Part shown: positions 16,109-23,613 of the stretch, in pieces | How the letters are laid out: every line of letters begins with the position of its first letter | How positions within the stretch are numbered: the first letter of the stretch is position 1 | Origin: JBAZKK01 sp041650795 | Lineage (GTDB): Bacteria; Omnitrophota; Gorgyraeia; Gygaellales; Profunditerraquicolaceae | DNA length: 64,000 bases | Assembly (NCBI GenBank): GCA_041650795.1 | Contig: JBAZKK010000003.1 | Coordinates: 10,640 to 74,639 of the forward strand | Direction of reading: 5' to 3' | Notes under the pieces: model-generated | What the model was told of the DNA's origin: nothing | Databases searched by the model: none | Seen by the model: only the letters and a program-made list of their open reading frames with translations | Made by a program: the position numbers and the translations under genes

Positions 16109-18010
16109 ATGTTTAAATCCCTCGAGGTTTATATCGGCCAGGTTATTGCGCTGGATAGACTGCATGTGCAGTTAGCCGGTTTCGGATATAAACGCCAGGA
16201 CAATGTTCTTGAGGAGGGGGATTTTGCCAGGCGCGGAAACCTGATAGACATCTTTCCTTTTACCTTTGAACTACCCATCCGCATAGCTCTCGACATAAAT
16301 ACCGTTAAATCCATAAATAGTTTTGACCCTGCCAGCGGCGCCCCTCTATGGGGGCATAAGATGGTGATTATACTGCCTATAAAGAACCGTCGTCTTTCCC
16401 GGACGGTTTCCTTTAACGAAGAGCTGCCCCTGGAGAATTTCCTCGACCTGGATGTCGGAGATTACGTAGTGCATACCGAGCACGGTATCGGCAGGTTCAG
16501 GGGGCTCCAGAAGCTCAAGCTCAAGGATAAATACCTTGACCACCTGGTGATAGAATATGACCGCCAGGAGAAACTGTACGTACCGGTGGGGGAAATGCAT
16601 CTTATCCAGAAATATGTCGCCTTTCAGGCGAGGAGGCCAAAACTTTATCGCCTTGGAAGCAAGGAATGGCAGCGGACCAAGGAAAGGTCAAGAAAAGGCA
16701 TCCAGAAGCTGGCCTGGGAATTGCTTTCCCTGGAGGCTATGCGCATGAGCATCGGAGGGTTCGCTTATTCCAAGGATAAGGAGTGGCAGGGGCTCTTTGA
16801 GGCAACCTTCCCTTATAAAGAAACCCCGGACCAGGCCAAGGCCACTCAAGAGGTAAAGCGCGATATGGAGATGCCGAGGCCCATGGACCGCTTGCTCTGC
16901 GGTGACGTTGGTTACGGCAAGACGGAAGTAGCGATGCGGGCGGCGTTCAAGGCTACCATGGATAATAAACAAGTGGCTTTTCTTGTGCCTACTACCATCC
17001 TGGCAGAGCAGCATTATCAGAACTTCATCGGCCGTTTGGAAAAATTCCCCATAAATGTCCAGATGCTTTCGCGTTTCAATACCGCTTCCGAACAGGAGGT
17101 TATCATTAAAGGCATTGCGGACGGCACGGTGGATGTCGTGGTCGGAACGCACCGCTTGCTGTCCGGAGATGTAGTATTTAAAAACATGGGGTTATTGATT
17201 ATTGATGAAGAGCAGCGTTTCGGGGTCAAGGCCAAGGAGCAATTGAAGAAGATGCGGCTTACCTGCGATGTCCTGACATTGACTGCTACCCCCATACCGC
17301 GCACCCTTTATATGAGTCTGATGGGCGCAAAGGATCTTTCCGTCATCAATACACCTCCCCAAAATAGGTTGCCGATTAAGACCGTTGTGGTAGAATATGA
17401 CCTGGCTTTGATCCGCCAGGCGATCCTCAGGGAGACAAGGCGTAAAGGACAGGTTTACCTGGTGCATAACCGTATCGAGGATATCTGTGAGCTCAAAGAC
17501 AGCGTTATGCGCGGTCTTCCCGGCAGTATCAGGTTTGGCGTGGCCCATGGGCAGATGCTGCCGCGGATGCTGGAAAAGGTGATGTCGGATTTCCTGAAAG
17601 GCGGCATAGACGTCCTAGCCTCTACTATGATTATCGAATCCGGCATAGATATACCCAACGTAAACACTATTATTATCAACAATGCCCATACCTTCGGTCT
17701 TTCGGACCTGCATCAGCTACGTGGAAGGGTAGGCAGGTTTGACCGGCCGGCCTATGCCTATTTATTGATTCCGCCCGAAGAGGCGCTTAATAAGGATGCC
17801 CGCAAGAGACTGGATGCCATAGAGGAACATTCTGAGCTGGGGGCCGGTTTTAAAATCGCAATGGAGGACCTGGAGATCCGCGGAGCAGGTAATCTCTTGG
17901 GGATCCAGCAGCACGGTTTTATCAGCGCCCTGGGGTTTGACCTTTACTGCAGGCTCTTGAGGGAGTCTATCACAAATTTTAGAAAGGTGCTGGAAAATGA
18001 AAAGAAATAG
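16109..18010 (+). CDS. mfd: Short transcription-repair coupling factor (Mfd-like translocase)
   Basis: At 633 residues this is little more than half of a normal Mfd (about 1,100-1,200). It keeps the end of the UvrB-like module (GDFARRGNLIDIFPF near residue 40), the CarD-like RNA-polymerase-interaction domain (DYVVHTEHGIGRFRG near 115) and the RecG-like motor: Walker A GDVGYGKTE, DEEQ box IIDEEQRFG, TATPIPRTLYMSL and HQLRGRVGR. It ends just after GFDLYCRLL, so the C-terminal regulatory domain and most of the N-terminal UvrA-binding part are absent. No missing part is readable upstream, because secDF ends 7 bases before the ATG. It should still translocate on DNA and displace stalled RNA polymerase; recruitment of UvrA is doubtful. 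Confidence 0.9.
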   Translation: MFKSLEVYIGQVIALDRLHVQLAGFGYKRQDNVLEEGDFARRGNLIDIFPFTFELPIRIALDINTVKSINSFDPASGAPLWGHKMVIILPIKNRRLSRTVSFNEELPLENFLDLDVGDYVVHTEHGIGRFRGLQKLKLKDKYLDHLVIEYDRQEKLYVPVGEMHLIQKYVAFQARRPKLYRLGSKEWQRTKERSRKGIQKLAWELLSLEAMRMSIGGFAYSKDKEWQGLFEATFPYKETPDQAKATQEVKRDMEMPRPMDRLLCGDVGYGKTEVAMRAAFKATMDNKQVAFLVPTTILAEQHYQNFIGRLEKFPINVQMLSRFNTASEQEVIIKGIADGTVDVVVGTHRLLSGDVVFKNMGLLIIDEEQRFGVKAKEQLKKMRLTCDVLTLTATPIPRTLYMSLMGAKDLSVINTPPQNRLPIKTVVVEYDLALIRQAILRETRRKGQVYLVHNRIEDICELKDSVMRGLPGSIRFGVAHGQMLPRMLEKVMSDFLKGGIDVLASTMIIESGIDIPNVNTIIINNAHTFGLSDLHQLRGRVGRFDRPAYAYLLIPPEEALNKDARKRLDAIEEHSELGAGFKIAMEDLEIRGAGNLLGIQQHGFISALGFDLYCRLLRESITNFRKVLENEKK

Positions 18011-18917
18011 CTTCTCTTGGATTTTATTTTTATGTTTGTTTCTTCTTGCGTCTTCTTACTCTTCCTGCGGGGCAGAAGACAAGATCGTAGCAATCGTAAA
18101 CAAGGACGCAATTACCCAAAAGGACCTGGACGGTTTTGTAAATTTTACGCGGATGCAGATATCTTCATCCTATGAAGGAGAAGAGCTGGATAAGAAGATA
18201 GCTTCGCTTAAGCCTCAGCTTATAGACAGGCTTATCGAGGATCGCCTGATACTGCAGGAAGCAAAAAAAAGCGGGATTAAAATAGACAACGACAAGATAT
18301 CGGAAAGAGTTGATGGAATCAAAAAGGCATACCCTTCGGATAGCGTATTCCAGGCTGCCCTAAAGCAGCAGGGCCTTTCTCAGGCAGACCTTGAGAATAA
18401 AATACGGGAGCAGCTTCTCCTGTATAACATTATCGACCTTAAAATCAGAAGGGCGATTCTCATTAATCCTACCGAGGTAACGGCATTCTACCAGGAGCAT
18501 AAGAAGGATATTGTGACTCCGGAACGCCGGGAATTTATGGCGGCGACCATGGATACCCCTCAGCTTGCCAGCAAGGTATTCTCCGCTTTACGCCACAATG
18601 ATGACCCCGATGAGATAGCCGGACGCTACGGGGTGGTTTTTAATAATCTCGACGCCTCCGGAAGGGGGCATTTAAAAAAAGAGGTAGAGGATGTCGTTTT
18701 TAAACTCAAGGAAGGCGAGGTTTCTACTCCAGTTAAGATTGACAGTAAATATTATATCTTCAGGCTTAACAAGATAACTGCGCCAAGGCAGGAAACATTA
18801 GCCGAATCTCAGGAGAGGATTTACAATATGCTCCTGGAAAAAAAGATGCAGGAGAAACTGACAGAATGGATTGACGGATTAAAGAGCCAGGCTTATGTCA
18901 AGGTTTTTAAGGAATAA
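17997..18917 (+). CDS. SurA-like periplasmic peptidyl-prolyl isomerase/chaperone
   Basis: A 306-residue exported protein. The N terminus (about 1-26) is a signal sequence. Next comes a SurA N-terminal domain (IVAIVNKDAITQKDLDGFV, then LIDRLIEDRLILQEAKKSGI), and then a weakly conserved parvulin (PPIC) region at about 165-265 with LKEGEVSTPVKIDSKYYIFRLN. The likely role is escorting outer-membrane proteins through the periplasm. The parvulin part lacks several usual residues, so it may be a chaperone without isomerase activity. A cysteine at residue 24 ends the signal, but the residues before it do not fit a lipobox well. It overlaps mfd by 14 bases. Confidence 0.82.
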   Translation: MKRNSFSWILFLCLFLLASSYSSCGAEDKIVAIVNKDAITQKDLDGFVNFTRMQISSSYEGEELDKKIASLKPQLIDRLIEDRLILQEAKKSGIKIDNDKISERVDGIKKAYPSDSVFQAALKQQGLSQADLENKIREQLLLYNIIDLKIRRAILINPTEVTAFYQEHKKDIVTPERREFMAATMDTPQLASKVFSALRHNDDPDEIAGRYGVVFNNLDASGRGHLKKEVEDVVFKLKEGEVSTPVKIDSKYYIFRLNKITAPRQETLAESQERIYNMLLEKKMQEKLTEWIDGLKSQAYVKVFKE

Positions 18918-18920
18918 CCG

Positions 18921-19874
18921 GTGAGAAGGAAACGCGTCAAAGTTACGATAACTATGGGCGACCCTTCGGGGATAGGGGCGGAGGTTATTTTGAAGTCTCT
19001 CCCGCGGCTGGCGGATACGGCGGTAATAACCGTTATAGGCGACGGCAGGGTTTTTTCCATGATGGGGGGGTGCCCGGATAAAATAAGGGGGGTAAGGTTC
19101 GTGGACCTCGGGAATGTGCCTTCGGGGAGGTTCTCTTTCGGAAAGATTAAGGCAGAGTACGGCAGGGCAAGTATCGCTTACCTTGATGCGGCTTTAAAGA
19201 TGATAAGGTCGCGGGAATCAGATTGCCTGGTAACGGCACCGATATCAAAGGAAGCAATTAACGCCGCCGGATTTAAATTCAGCGGGCACACCGAATATCT
19301 TGCCATGCGCACGGGTAGTCCGGATACGGTAATGATGCTTTTAAACCGTTATCTAAAATTCAGCCTCCTCACAAGGCATGTCCCCTTAAAAGACGTTTCC
19401 GTTAAGTTAACCCGGAGGGGATTGGTTAAGGTTATCCTCGCTACCTCCGGGGCATTAAAGTCCTTCTTTTCCTTAAGAGAGCCGCGTATTGCAGTCTGCG
19501 GGTTTAATCCCCACGCTTCTGATAACGGGGTAATAGGCAAGGAGGAGAATAAAATTATTAAGCCGGCATTATGGAAGCTGAAAGGCGCGGTTAGATGCCT
19601 TAAGGGGCCCCTGCCGGCAGATGTTGCGATTGCCGGAGCTTATGCCGGTGACTATGATGCCGTAATTGCAATATATCACGACCAGGCGCTCATACCCCTT
19701 AAGTTATCAGACCCTTTAAGCGGCGTCAACATGACGCTTGGGCTGCCGTTTGTGCGCACCTCTCCTTTGCACGGCACTGCCTTTGATATAGCAGGCAGGA
19801 ATATCGCCCGAGCGGATTCCATGGTTAGCGCCGTGCGTCTGGCTGTAAAATGCGCTTCCAACGGCAGACTTTAA
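18921..19874 (+). CDS. pdxA: 4-hydroxythreonine-4-phosphate dehydrogenase
   Basis: Oxidises 4-phosphohydroxy-L-threonine with NAD(P)+ in the DXP-dependent route to pyridoxal phosphate. The 317-residue protein contains TITMGDPSGIGAEVI, LVTAPISKEAIN, the metal-binding GHTEYLA, GFNPHASDNG, and YHDQALIPLKL near the end. The start is GTG at 18921, 3 bases after the surA-like gene. pdxA next to surA and rsmA is a widespread arrangement, which supports both neighbours' assignments. Confidence 0.95.
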   Translation: MRRKRVKVTITMGDPSGIGAEVILKSLPRLADTAVITVIGDGRVFSMMGGCPDKIRGVRFVDLGNVPSGRFSFGKIKAEYGRASIAYLDAALKMIRSRESDCLVTAPISKEAINAAGFKFSGHTEYLAMRTGSPDTVMMLLNRYLKFSLLTRHVPLKDVSVKLTRRGLVKVILATSGALKSFFSLREPRIAVCGFNPHASDNGVIGKEENKIIKPALWKLKGAVRCLKGPLPADVAIAGAYAGDYDAVIAIYHDQALIPLKLSDPLSGVNMTLGLPFVRTSPLHGTAFDIAGRNIARADSMVSAVRLAVKCASNGRL

Positions 19875-19880
19875 AGGCAT

Positions 19881-20672
19881 ATGGCTAAAGATGCCGTCAG
19901 GCCTAAAAAATACCTCGGGCAGAATTTCCTTTCAGACAAGAACGTCCAGAGAAAGATTATAGAGTCCTCCGGATTCTCGCCCAAGGACACGATCCTGGAG
20001 ATCGGTGCTGGCAGGGGAGAATTGACTCGCCTGCTTGCCGATAAGGTAAAAAAGACCTATGCCGTGGAAATTGACGCCGCGCTTTCCGATAGGCTTAAGG
20101 CTGAGTTTAACGATAACCAGAAAATAAAAATCATAAACAGCGATATACTCCGTTTCAATCTTGATAAAAGCATACCCGTTCCCTCGCGCATAAAGGTAAT
20201 CGGAAATATACCTTATTGTCTGAGCACGCCGATTATGGGATACCTCCTGGGGCACCTGCGTAGAATCAGCGTAATATTAATGACGGTGCAGAAGGAATTT
20301 GCGGAAAGGGTGGCTGCTTTGCCGGGTTCCTCCGATTACGGCTCTTTAAGCTGCTTTGTGCAGTATTACTGCCTGCCCGCCGTAATGTTTACGATAAAGA
20401 AAACGTCATTCTGGCCGGTGCCGAAAGTGGATTCGTGTTTATTAAGGTTAGAAGCGAGAACCAGGCCGCCGGTAAAGGTAAGGGATGAGGCGGAGCTTTT
20501 TAAGGTTATCCGCGCCGCCTTCTCCAAAAGAAGAAAGACCTTAAGAAACAGCCTAAAAGGGATTATTGATAGAGGCCGCCTGGAAAATTTTTTTCAGCGA
20601 TGCTCTATTAATCCTGACGCCCGTCCAGAGGAACTCGGGTTGGAGGATTTCGCCCGCCTTTTAAATTCTTAA
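19881..20672 (+). CDS. rsmA: 16S rRNA (adenine(1518)-N6/adenine(1519)-N6)-dimethyltransferase
   Basis: RsmA (KsgA) dimethylates two adenines in the 3' hairpin of 16S rRNA during late small-subunit assembly. The 263-residue protein shows KKYLGQNFLSD, the SAM-binding LEIGAGRGELT, the catalytic NIPYCLSTPI (NxPY), VPKVDSCLL and the C-terminal helical domain with FSKRRKTLRNSL. Its length is normal. It is the last gene of the run that starts at recA; a new promoter follows 8 bases after its stop. Confidence 0.96.
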   Translation: MAKDAVRPKKYLGQNFLSDKNVQRKIIESSGFSPKDTILEIGAGRGELTRLLADKVKKTYAVEIDAALSDRLKAEFNDNQKIKIINSDILRFNLDKSIPVPSRIKVIGNIPYCLSTPIMGYLLGHLRRISVILMTVQKEFAERVAALPGSSDYGSLSCFVQYYCLPAVMFTIKKTSFWPVPKVDSCLLRLEARTRPPVKVRDEAELFKVIRAAFSKRRKTLRNSLKGIIDRGRLENFFQRCSINPDARPEELGLEDFARLLNS

Positions 20673-20679
20673 AAAAACC

Positions 20680-20708
20680 TTGACAAAAATCAAAGTACAC
20701 TATATACT
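20680..20708 (+). promoter_or_regulatory. Strong promoter of the tRNA-Thr / secE-nusG / ribosomal operon
   Basis: TTGACA (20680-20685), 17 bases, then TATACT (20703-20708). Only one position differs from the consensus. Transcription would begin near 20715, giving a leader of about 145 bases before tRNA-Thr. Confidence 0.85.
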
Positions 20709-20734
20709 TATAGCTTCATCTACAGGTCAAGGAA

Positions 20735-20818
20735 GTTTTCTGAATCAATCCTGTTAGAAGACGAAAATCCTTATAAAACCGAGGATGTTACGTAAGATTC
20801 TCGGGGTGGGGATTTTTT
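20735..20818 (+). promoter_or_regulatory. Structured leader RNA, attenuator-like
   Basis: Two helices are readable downstream of the promoter. GTTTTCT (20735-20741) pairs with AGAAGAC (20756-20762). AAAATCC (20764-20770) pairs with GGATTTT (20810-20816), enclosing CCGAG (20779-20783) paired with CTCGG (20800-20804). The second structure runs straight into a six-T run (20813-20818), so it could act as a transcription attenuator ahead of the translation operon. The enclosed loop GGATGTTACGTAAGA loosely resembles the L10/L11 binding region of 23S rRNA as remembered. Function is inferred, not shown. Confidence 0.5.
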
Positions 20819-20842
20819 GAATTTTTAAGGGTACTAGCATAA

Positions 20843-20864
20843 CCAGCGATTAATATATCGCTGG
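20843..20864 (+). repeat. Perfect inverted repeat overlapping the 5' end of tRNA-Thr
   Basis: CCAGCGAT (20843-20850) is the exact reverse complement of ATCGCTGG (20857-20864), with a 6-base loop. The 3' arm includes the first five bases of tRNA-Thr, so it competes with the tRNA acceptor stem in the precursor. Confidence 0.6.
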
Positions 20865-20932
20865 AGTAGCTCAGTTGGTAGAGCACGTCCTTGGTAAGGA
20901 CGGGGTCACGGGTTCAATTCCCGTCTCCAGCT
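20860..20932 (+). tRNA. tRNA-Thr (GGT anticodon)
   Basis: A 73-base cloverleaf. The acceptor stem GCTGGAG pairs with CTCCAGC, the D-arm has GCTC/GAGC, and the anticodon stem CGTCC/GGACG encloses the loop TTGGTAA (anticodon GGT, reading ACC/ACT). The T-arm is ACGGG/CCCGT with loop TTCAATT. The 3' CCA is not encoded. It is the first gene after the 20680 promoter. Confidence 0.95.
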
Positions 20933-20949
20933 TGCTAGACACGGATAAG

Positions 20950-21099
20950 ATGAGAGAGATAATTACTTTAGAATGCACGGTTTGTAAAAATAGAAATTAT
21001 ACCACTACCAAGAACAAGAAGAAGCATCAAGATAAACTACAGTTGAATAAGTATTGCGAATTTTGCCATAAGCACACCGCGCATAAAGAACTCAAGTAA
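20950..21099 (+). CDS. rpmG: 50S ribosomal protein L33
   Basis: 49 residues, normal for L33, with two zinc-binding pairs, CTVC (residues 9-12) and CEFC (37-40), that is, the zinc-containing form. The start is ATG at 20950; a longer in-frame reading from 20875 would run through tRNA-Thr and is rejected. It lies between two tRNA genes ahead of secE, a common bacterial order. Confidence 0.95.
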   Translation: MREIITLECTVCKNRNYTTTKNKKKHQDKLQLNKYCEFCHKHTAHKELK

Positions 21100-21119
21100 A
21101 CGAAAAAATGATTTTTGAT

Positions 21120-21190
21120 AGGAGCGTCGGTTAATGGCAAACCAACGGTCTCCAAAACCGTAACTGCAGGTTCGACTCCTGCCGCTCCTG
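21120..21190 (+). tRNA. tRNA-Trp (CCA anticodon)
   Basis: A 71-base cloverleaf. The acceptor AGGAGCG pairs with CGCTCCT, and the discriminator base is G. The anticodon stem ACGGT/ACCGT encloses the loop CTCCAAA (anticodon CCA, codon TGG). The T-arm is GCAGG/CCTGC with loop TTCGACT. The 3' CCA is not encoded. tRNA-Trp just before secE is a common bacterial arrangement. Confidence 0.95.
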
Positions 21191-21227
21191 CAGATTACGA
21201 AGTTCCTGCAGGGAATAAAACAGGAAG

Positions 21228-21419
21228 ATGAATATTTTCAAGAAACCGTTGGATTTTATAATTCAGGTTAAGGAAGAGTTAAAGAAGGTATCATGGTCTA
21301 CGCGTCAAGAGGTTCTCGGCTCGACAGCGGTAGTAATTATAATAACGGCGATGCTGACGGTTTTTATCGGGGTAGCAGACCTTTTTCTCTCCAAGATGCT
21401 CACGGTGATATTCAGATGA
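21228..21419 (+). CDS. secE: Preprotein translocase subunit SecE
   Basis: A 63-residue single-span clamp of the SecYEG channel. It has the amphipathic helix with VKEELKKVSWSTRQEVLGST, the family signature, followed by one transmembrane helix (about residues 34-57). It has the short form without the extra N-terminal helices of E. coli SecE. ACAGGAAG precedes the ATG. nusG overlaps its stop by 4 bases. Confidence 0.96.
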   Translation: MNIFKKPLDFIIQVKEELKKVSWSTRQEVLGSTAVVIIITAMLTVFIGVADLFLSKMLTVIFR

Positions 21420-21943
21420 AGAACTGGTACGTAGTGCACACCCAGACAGGCTCAGAGGATAAGGTGAAGATGCTTCTGGAAAACAGGATTAACCAGGAGG
21501 GGATGCAGGAGCTTATCAGCAAAGTGGTAATACCGAAAGAGCAGGTCTCTGAGATCCGCGGAGGAAAAAAGAAAATCTCCCAGCGTAAATTTTTCCCAGG
21601 TTACCTTATGGTTGAAATGGAATTCAGCGAACAAACCTTTCTTTTTATCAAGAATACCCCCGGCGTTACCGGTTTTATCGGAGCCGGCAGAAAGCCCACC
21701 CCCCTTCCGCAAAATGACGTAGATAACATATTAAAGAGAACACAGGATACGGTAGCTAAACCCAGCCCCAAGGTTATATTCGAAAAAGGCGAGCAGGTGC
21801 GGGTGACTGAAGGGCCGTTTGTCAATTTTAACGGCACTATCGACGAGGTGCATCCGGAAAGAGGGAAGCTCAAGGTGAGCGTTTCCATTTTTGGCCGCTC
21901 TACTCCGGTGGAGTTGGAATACTGGCAGGTGGAGAAGATATAG
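21416..21943 (+). CDS. nusG: Transcription termination/antitermination protein NusG
   Basis: Binds RNA polymerase and couples it to ribosomes or Rho. The 175-residue protein begins MKNWYVVHTQTGSEDKVK, contains RKFFPGYLMVEM and the loop TPGVTGFIG, and ends in a KOW domain (GEQVRVTEGPFVNFNGTIDE). The ATG at 21416 overlaps the secE stop (ATGA). An upstream in-frame start at 21293 is inside secE and would add 41 unrelated residues. Confidence 0.97.
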   Translation: MKNWYVVHTQTGSEDKVKMLLENRINQEGMQELISKVVIPKEQVSEIRGGKKKISQRKFFPGYLMVEMEFSEQTFLFIKNTPGVTGFIGAGRKPTPLPQNDVDNILKRTQDTVAKPSPKVIFEKGEQVRVTEGPFVNFNGTIDEVHPERGKLKVSVSIFGRSTPVELEYWQVEKI

Positions 21944-21946
21944 GCC

Positions 21947-22390
21947 ATGGCGAAGAAAGTAGTGGCACAGATTAAATTACACGTTCCGGCAGGGCAGGCG
22001 AATCCCGCTCCTCCCGTAGGTCCGGCGCTAGGCCAGCACGGGGTCAATATTATGCAATTCTGCAAACAGTTCAATGATCAGACCAAAGGACGGGAGGGCC
22101 TGATATTACCCGCGGTAATCTCGGTATACGAAGACAGAACCTTTACCTTTATTATTAAGAGCCCGCCTTCGTCTATACTTATCAAGCGCGCGGCAAACCT
22201 GGCCAAGGCCTCCGGGACGGCAGGCAAGGAGGTAATCGGGAGCATTACCCCGAAACAGGTGCAAGAAATCGCCAAGCAAAAAATGAGCGACCTTAATACT
22301 ACCGATATGGAAGAGGCCGCCAGGATTATCGCAGGCACGGCCAGAAGCATGGGTATCACTATAGCAGAGGAAGGTCAAAAACAGGCATGA
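21947..22390 (+). CDS. rplK: 50S ribosomal protein L11
   Basis: 147 residues. It binds the GTPase-centre region of 23S rRNA. The N-terminal domain has IKLHVPAGQANPAPPVGPALGQHGVNIMQFCKQFN-type sequence, seen here as GQANPAPPVGPALGQHG. The C-terminal domain has KTPPSS-like KSPPSSILIKRA and SITPKQVQEIAKQK. It starts 3 bases after nusG and overlaps rplA by 4. Confidence 0.97.
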   Translation: MAKKVVAQIKLHVPAGQANPAPPVGPALGQHGVNIMQFCKQFNDQTKGREGLILPAVISVYEDRTFTFIIKSPPSSILIKRAANLAKASGTAGKEVIGSITPKQVQEIAKQKMSDLNTTDMEEAARIIAGTARSMGITIAEEGQKQA

Positions 22391-23067
22391 GGCCAGCAAG
22401 CAAGAGATATAAACAATCCGCCGGAGGGTTAGAAAAAACGAGAACCTACGAGTTAAAAGAGGCGATTGCCGCATTGAAGAAAATGGCGCCGCCGAAATTC
22501 GACGCCTCGGTGGACCTGCATTTTAGCGTCAACATCGACCCTAAAAAAAGCGACCAGCTGGTGCGCGGCACGGTACTCCTGCCGCACGGCAGCGGCAAAA
22601 AGATACGGGTCGCTGTTTTCTGCAAGGGCGAGCACGAAAAGATAGCCAAGGAGGCCGGCGCCGACCTGGTGGGGGCCAATGACCTGATTGAAAAGGTAAA
22701 CGGCGGTTTTCTGGATTTCGATTGCGTTATCGCCACTCCGGAGATGATGAAGGATTTAAGTAGGCTGGGTAAGATGCTCGGGCCGCGCGGTCTGATGCCC
22801 AGCCCCAAGACGGGGACCGTAACCAATGATATAGCCAAGGCTATCAGCGACGTCAAGAAGGGCAAGGTGGAATTCCGGGTTGACAAGCAGAGGGGCATAC
22901 ACCTGGCAGTAGGCAGAATATCTTTCGATGAAGATAAAATTTATAATAATGCCTCGCGCGTGATTGAGGCGATTAACGAGTCCAGGCCCGCCTCCATCAA
23001 GGGGAAGTTCTTAAAGAGCCTTTTTATATCATCTACCATGAACCCCGGTTTGAGATTAAATATCTAA
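22387..23067 (+). CDS. rplA: 50S ribosomal protein L1
   Basis: 226 residues, forming the L1 stalk that moves deacylated tRNA out of the E site. It contains FDASVDLHFSVNIDPKKSDQ, VRGTVLLPHGSGK and the signature GLMPSPKTGTVTNDI. In other bacteria L1 represses its own operon by binding mRNA near the start of rplK. No obvious target could be read in the 3-base gap before rplK, which leaves only sequence inside nusG. It overlaps rplK by 4 bases. Confidence 0.97.
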   Translation: MRPASKRYKQSAGGLEKTRTYELKEAIAALKKMAPPKFDASVDLHFSVNIDPKKSDQLVRGTVLLPHGSGKKIRVAVFCKGEHEKIAKEAGADLVGANDLIEKVNGGFLDFDCVIATPEMMKDLSRLGKMLGPRGLMPSPKTGTVTNDIAKAISDVKKGKVEFRVDKQRGIHLAVGRISFDEDKIYNNASRVIEAINESRPASIKGKFLKSLFISSTMNPGLRLNI

Positions 23068-23071
23068 GAAG

Positions 23072-23602
23072 ATGAAGAAGCTTGGTCTATTAGTAAAAGA
23101 AATTTCGGAAAACCGCGTTAAGGGATACCTCAAGGATTCCAACAGCGTATTTATCCTTAAATATTCGGGTTTATCCAGTCCAGACATGACCAGCCTGCGT
23201 CAGGCACTGATCGGCATCAATGCTAACTTCTTTGTGGTCAAAAACAGCGTCGCCAGGAGGGCTTTAAAGGAGCACGGGTTAGAAGAGCTTATAAAATCGA
23301 TTGAGGGCCCTTGCGGCTTTGTATTTGCGAAGGATGAACCTGTCGGCGTCTGCAAGGCACTTTGCGGCTTTGCAAAGGAACATGAGAAGCTCGGGCTTGA
23401 AGGCGGTTTTTTCCAGGAGCGGCTTCTCGATAATAAGGAGATTGAGGCAATTTCAAAGTTGCCTTCCAAGGAGACACTTAGGGCGCAGGCCGTGCTGACA
23501 CTGAAGTCCCCGATTACGAATATCGTTATGGTCTTGAGCGCTACCCTGAAGAAATTTGTTTGTTGTTTAGACCAGATTAAGCAAAAAAAAGGCACTCAAT
23601 AA
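23072..23602 (+). CDS. rplJ: 50S ribosomal protein L10
   Basis: 176 residues; the base of the L7/L12 stalk. The N-terminal rRNA-binding domain shows KYSGLSSPDMTSLRQALIG and FFVVKNSVARRAL; the C-terminal helix that carries L12 dimers is at the end. Only 4 bases separate it from rplA, so the usual rplJ leader, where L10 acts as an autorepressor, is absent here. Control may lie in the leader at 20735-20818 or elsewhere. Confidence 0.96.
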   Translation: MKKLGLLVKEISENRVKGYLKDSNSVFILKYSGLSSPDMTSLRQALIGINANFFVVKNSVARRALKEHGLEELIKSIEGPCGFVFAKDEPVGVCKALCGFAKEHEKLGLEGGFFQERLLDNKEIEAISKLPSKETLRAQAVLTLKSPITNIVMVLSATLKKFVCCLDQIKQKKGTQ

Positions 23603-23613
23603 GGAGGAGAGAA

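Noticed and set aside
20875..20949. N-terminal extension of rpmG
   Set aside because: The extra 25 codons are the tRNA-Thr sequence; the ATG at 20950 gives the standard 49-residue L33.
21186..21212. Repeated CCTGCAG behind tRNA-Trp
   Set aside because: A short palindrome that also occurs in the tRNA T-arm; two or three copies of a 7-base word are not convincing as a regulatory site or attachment site.
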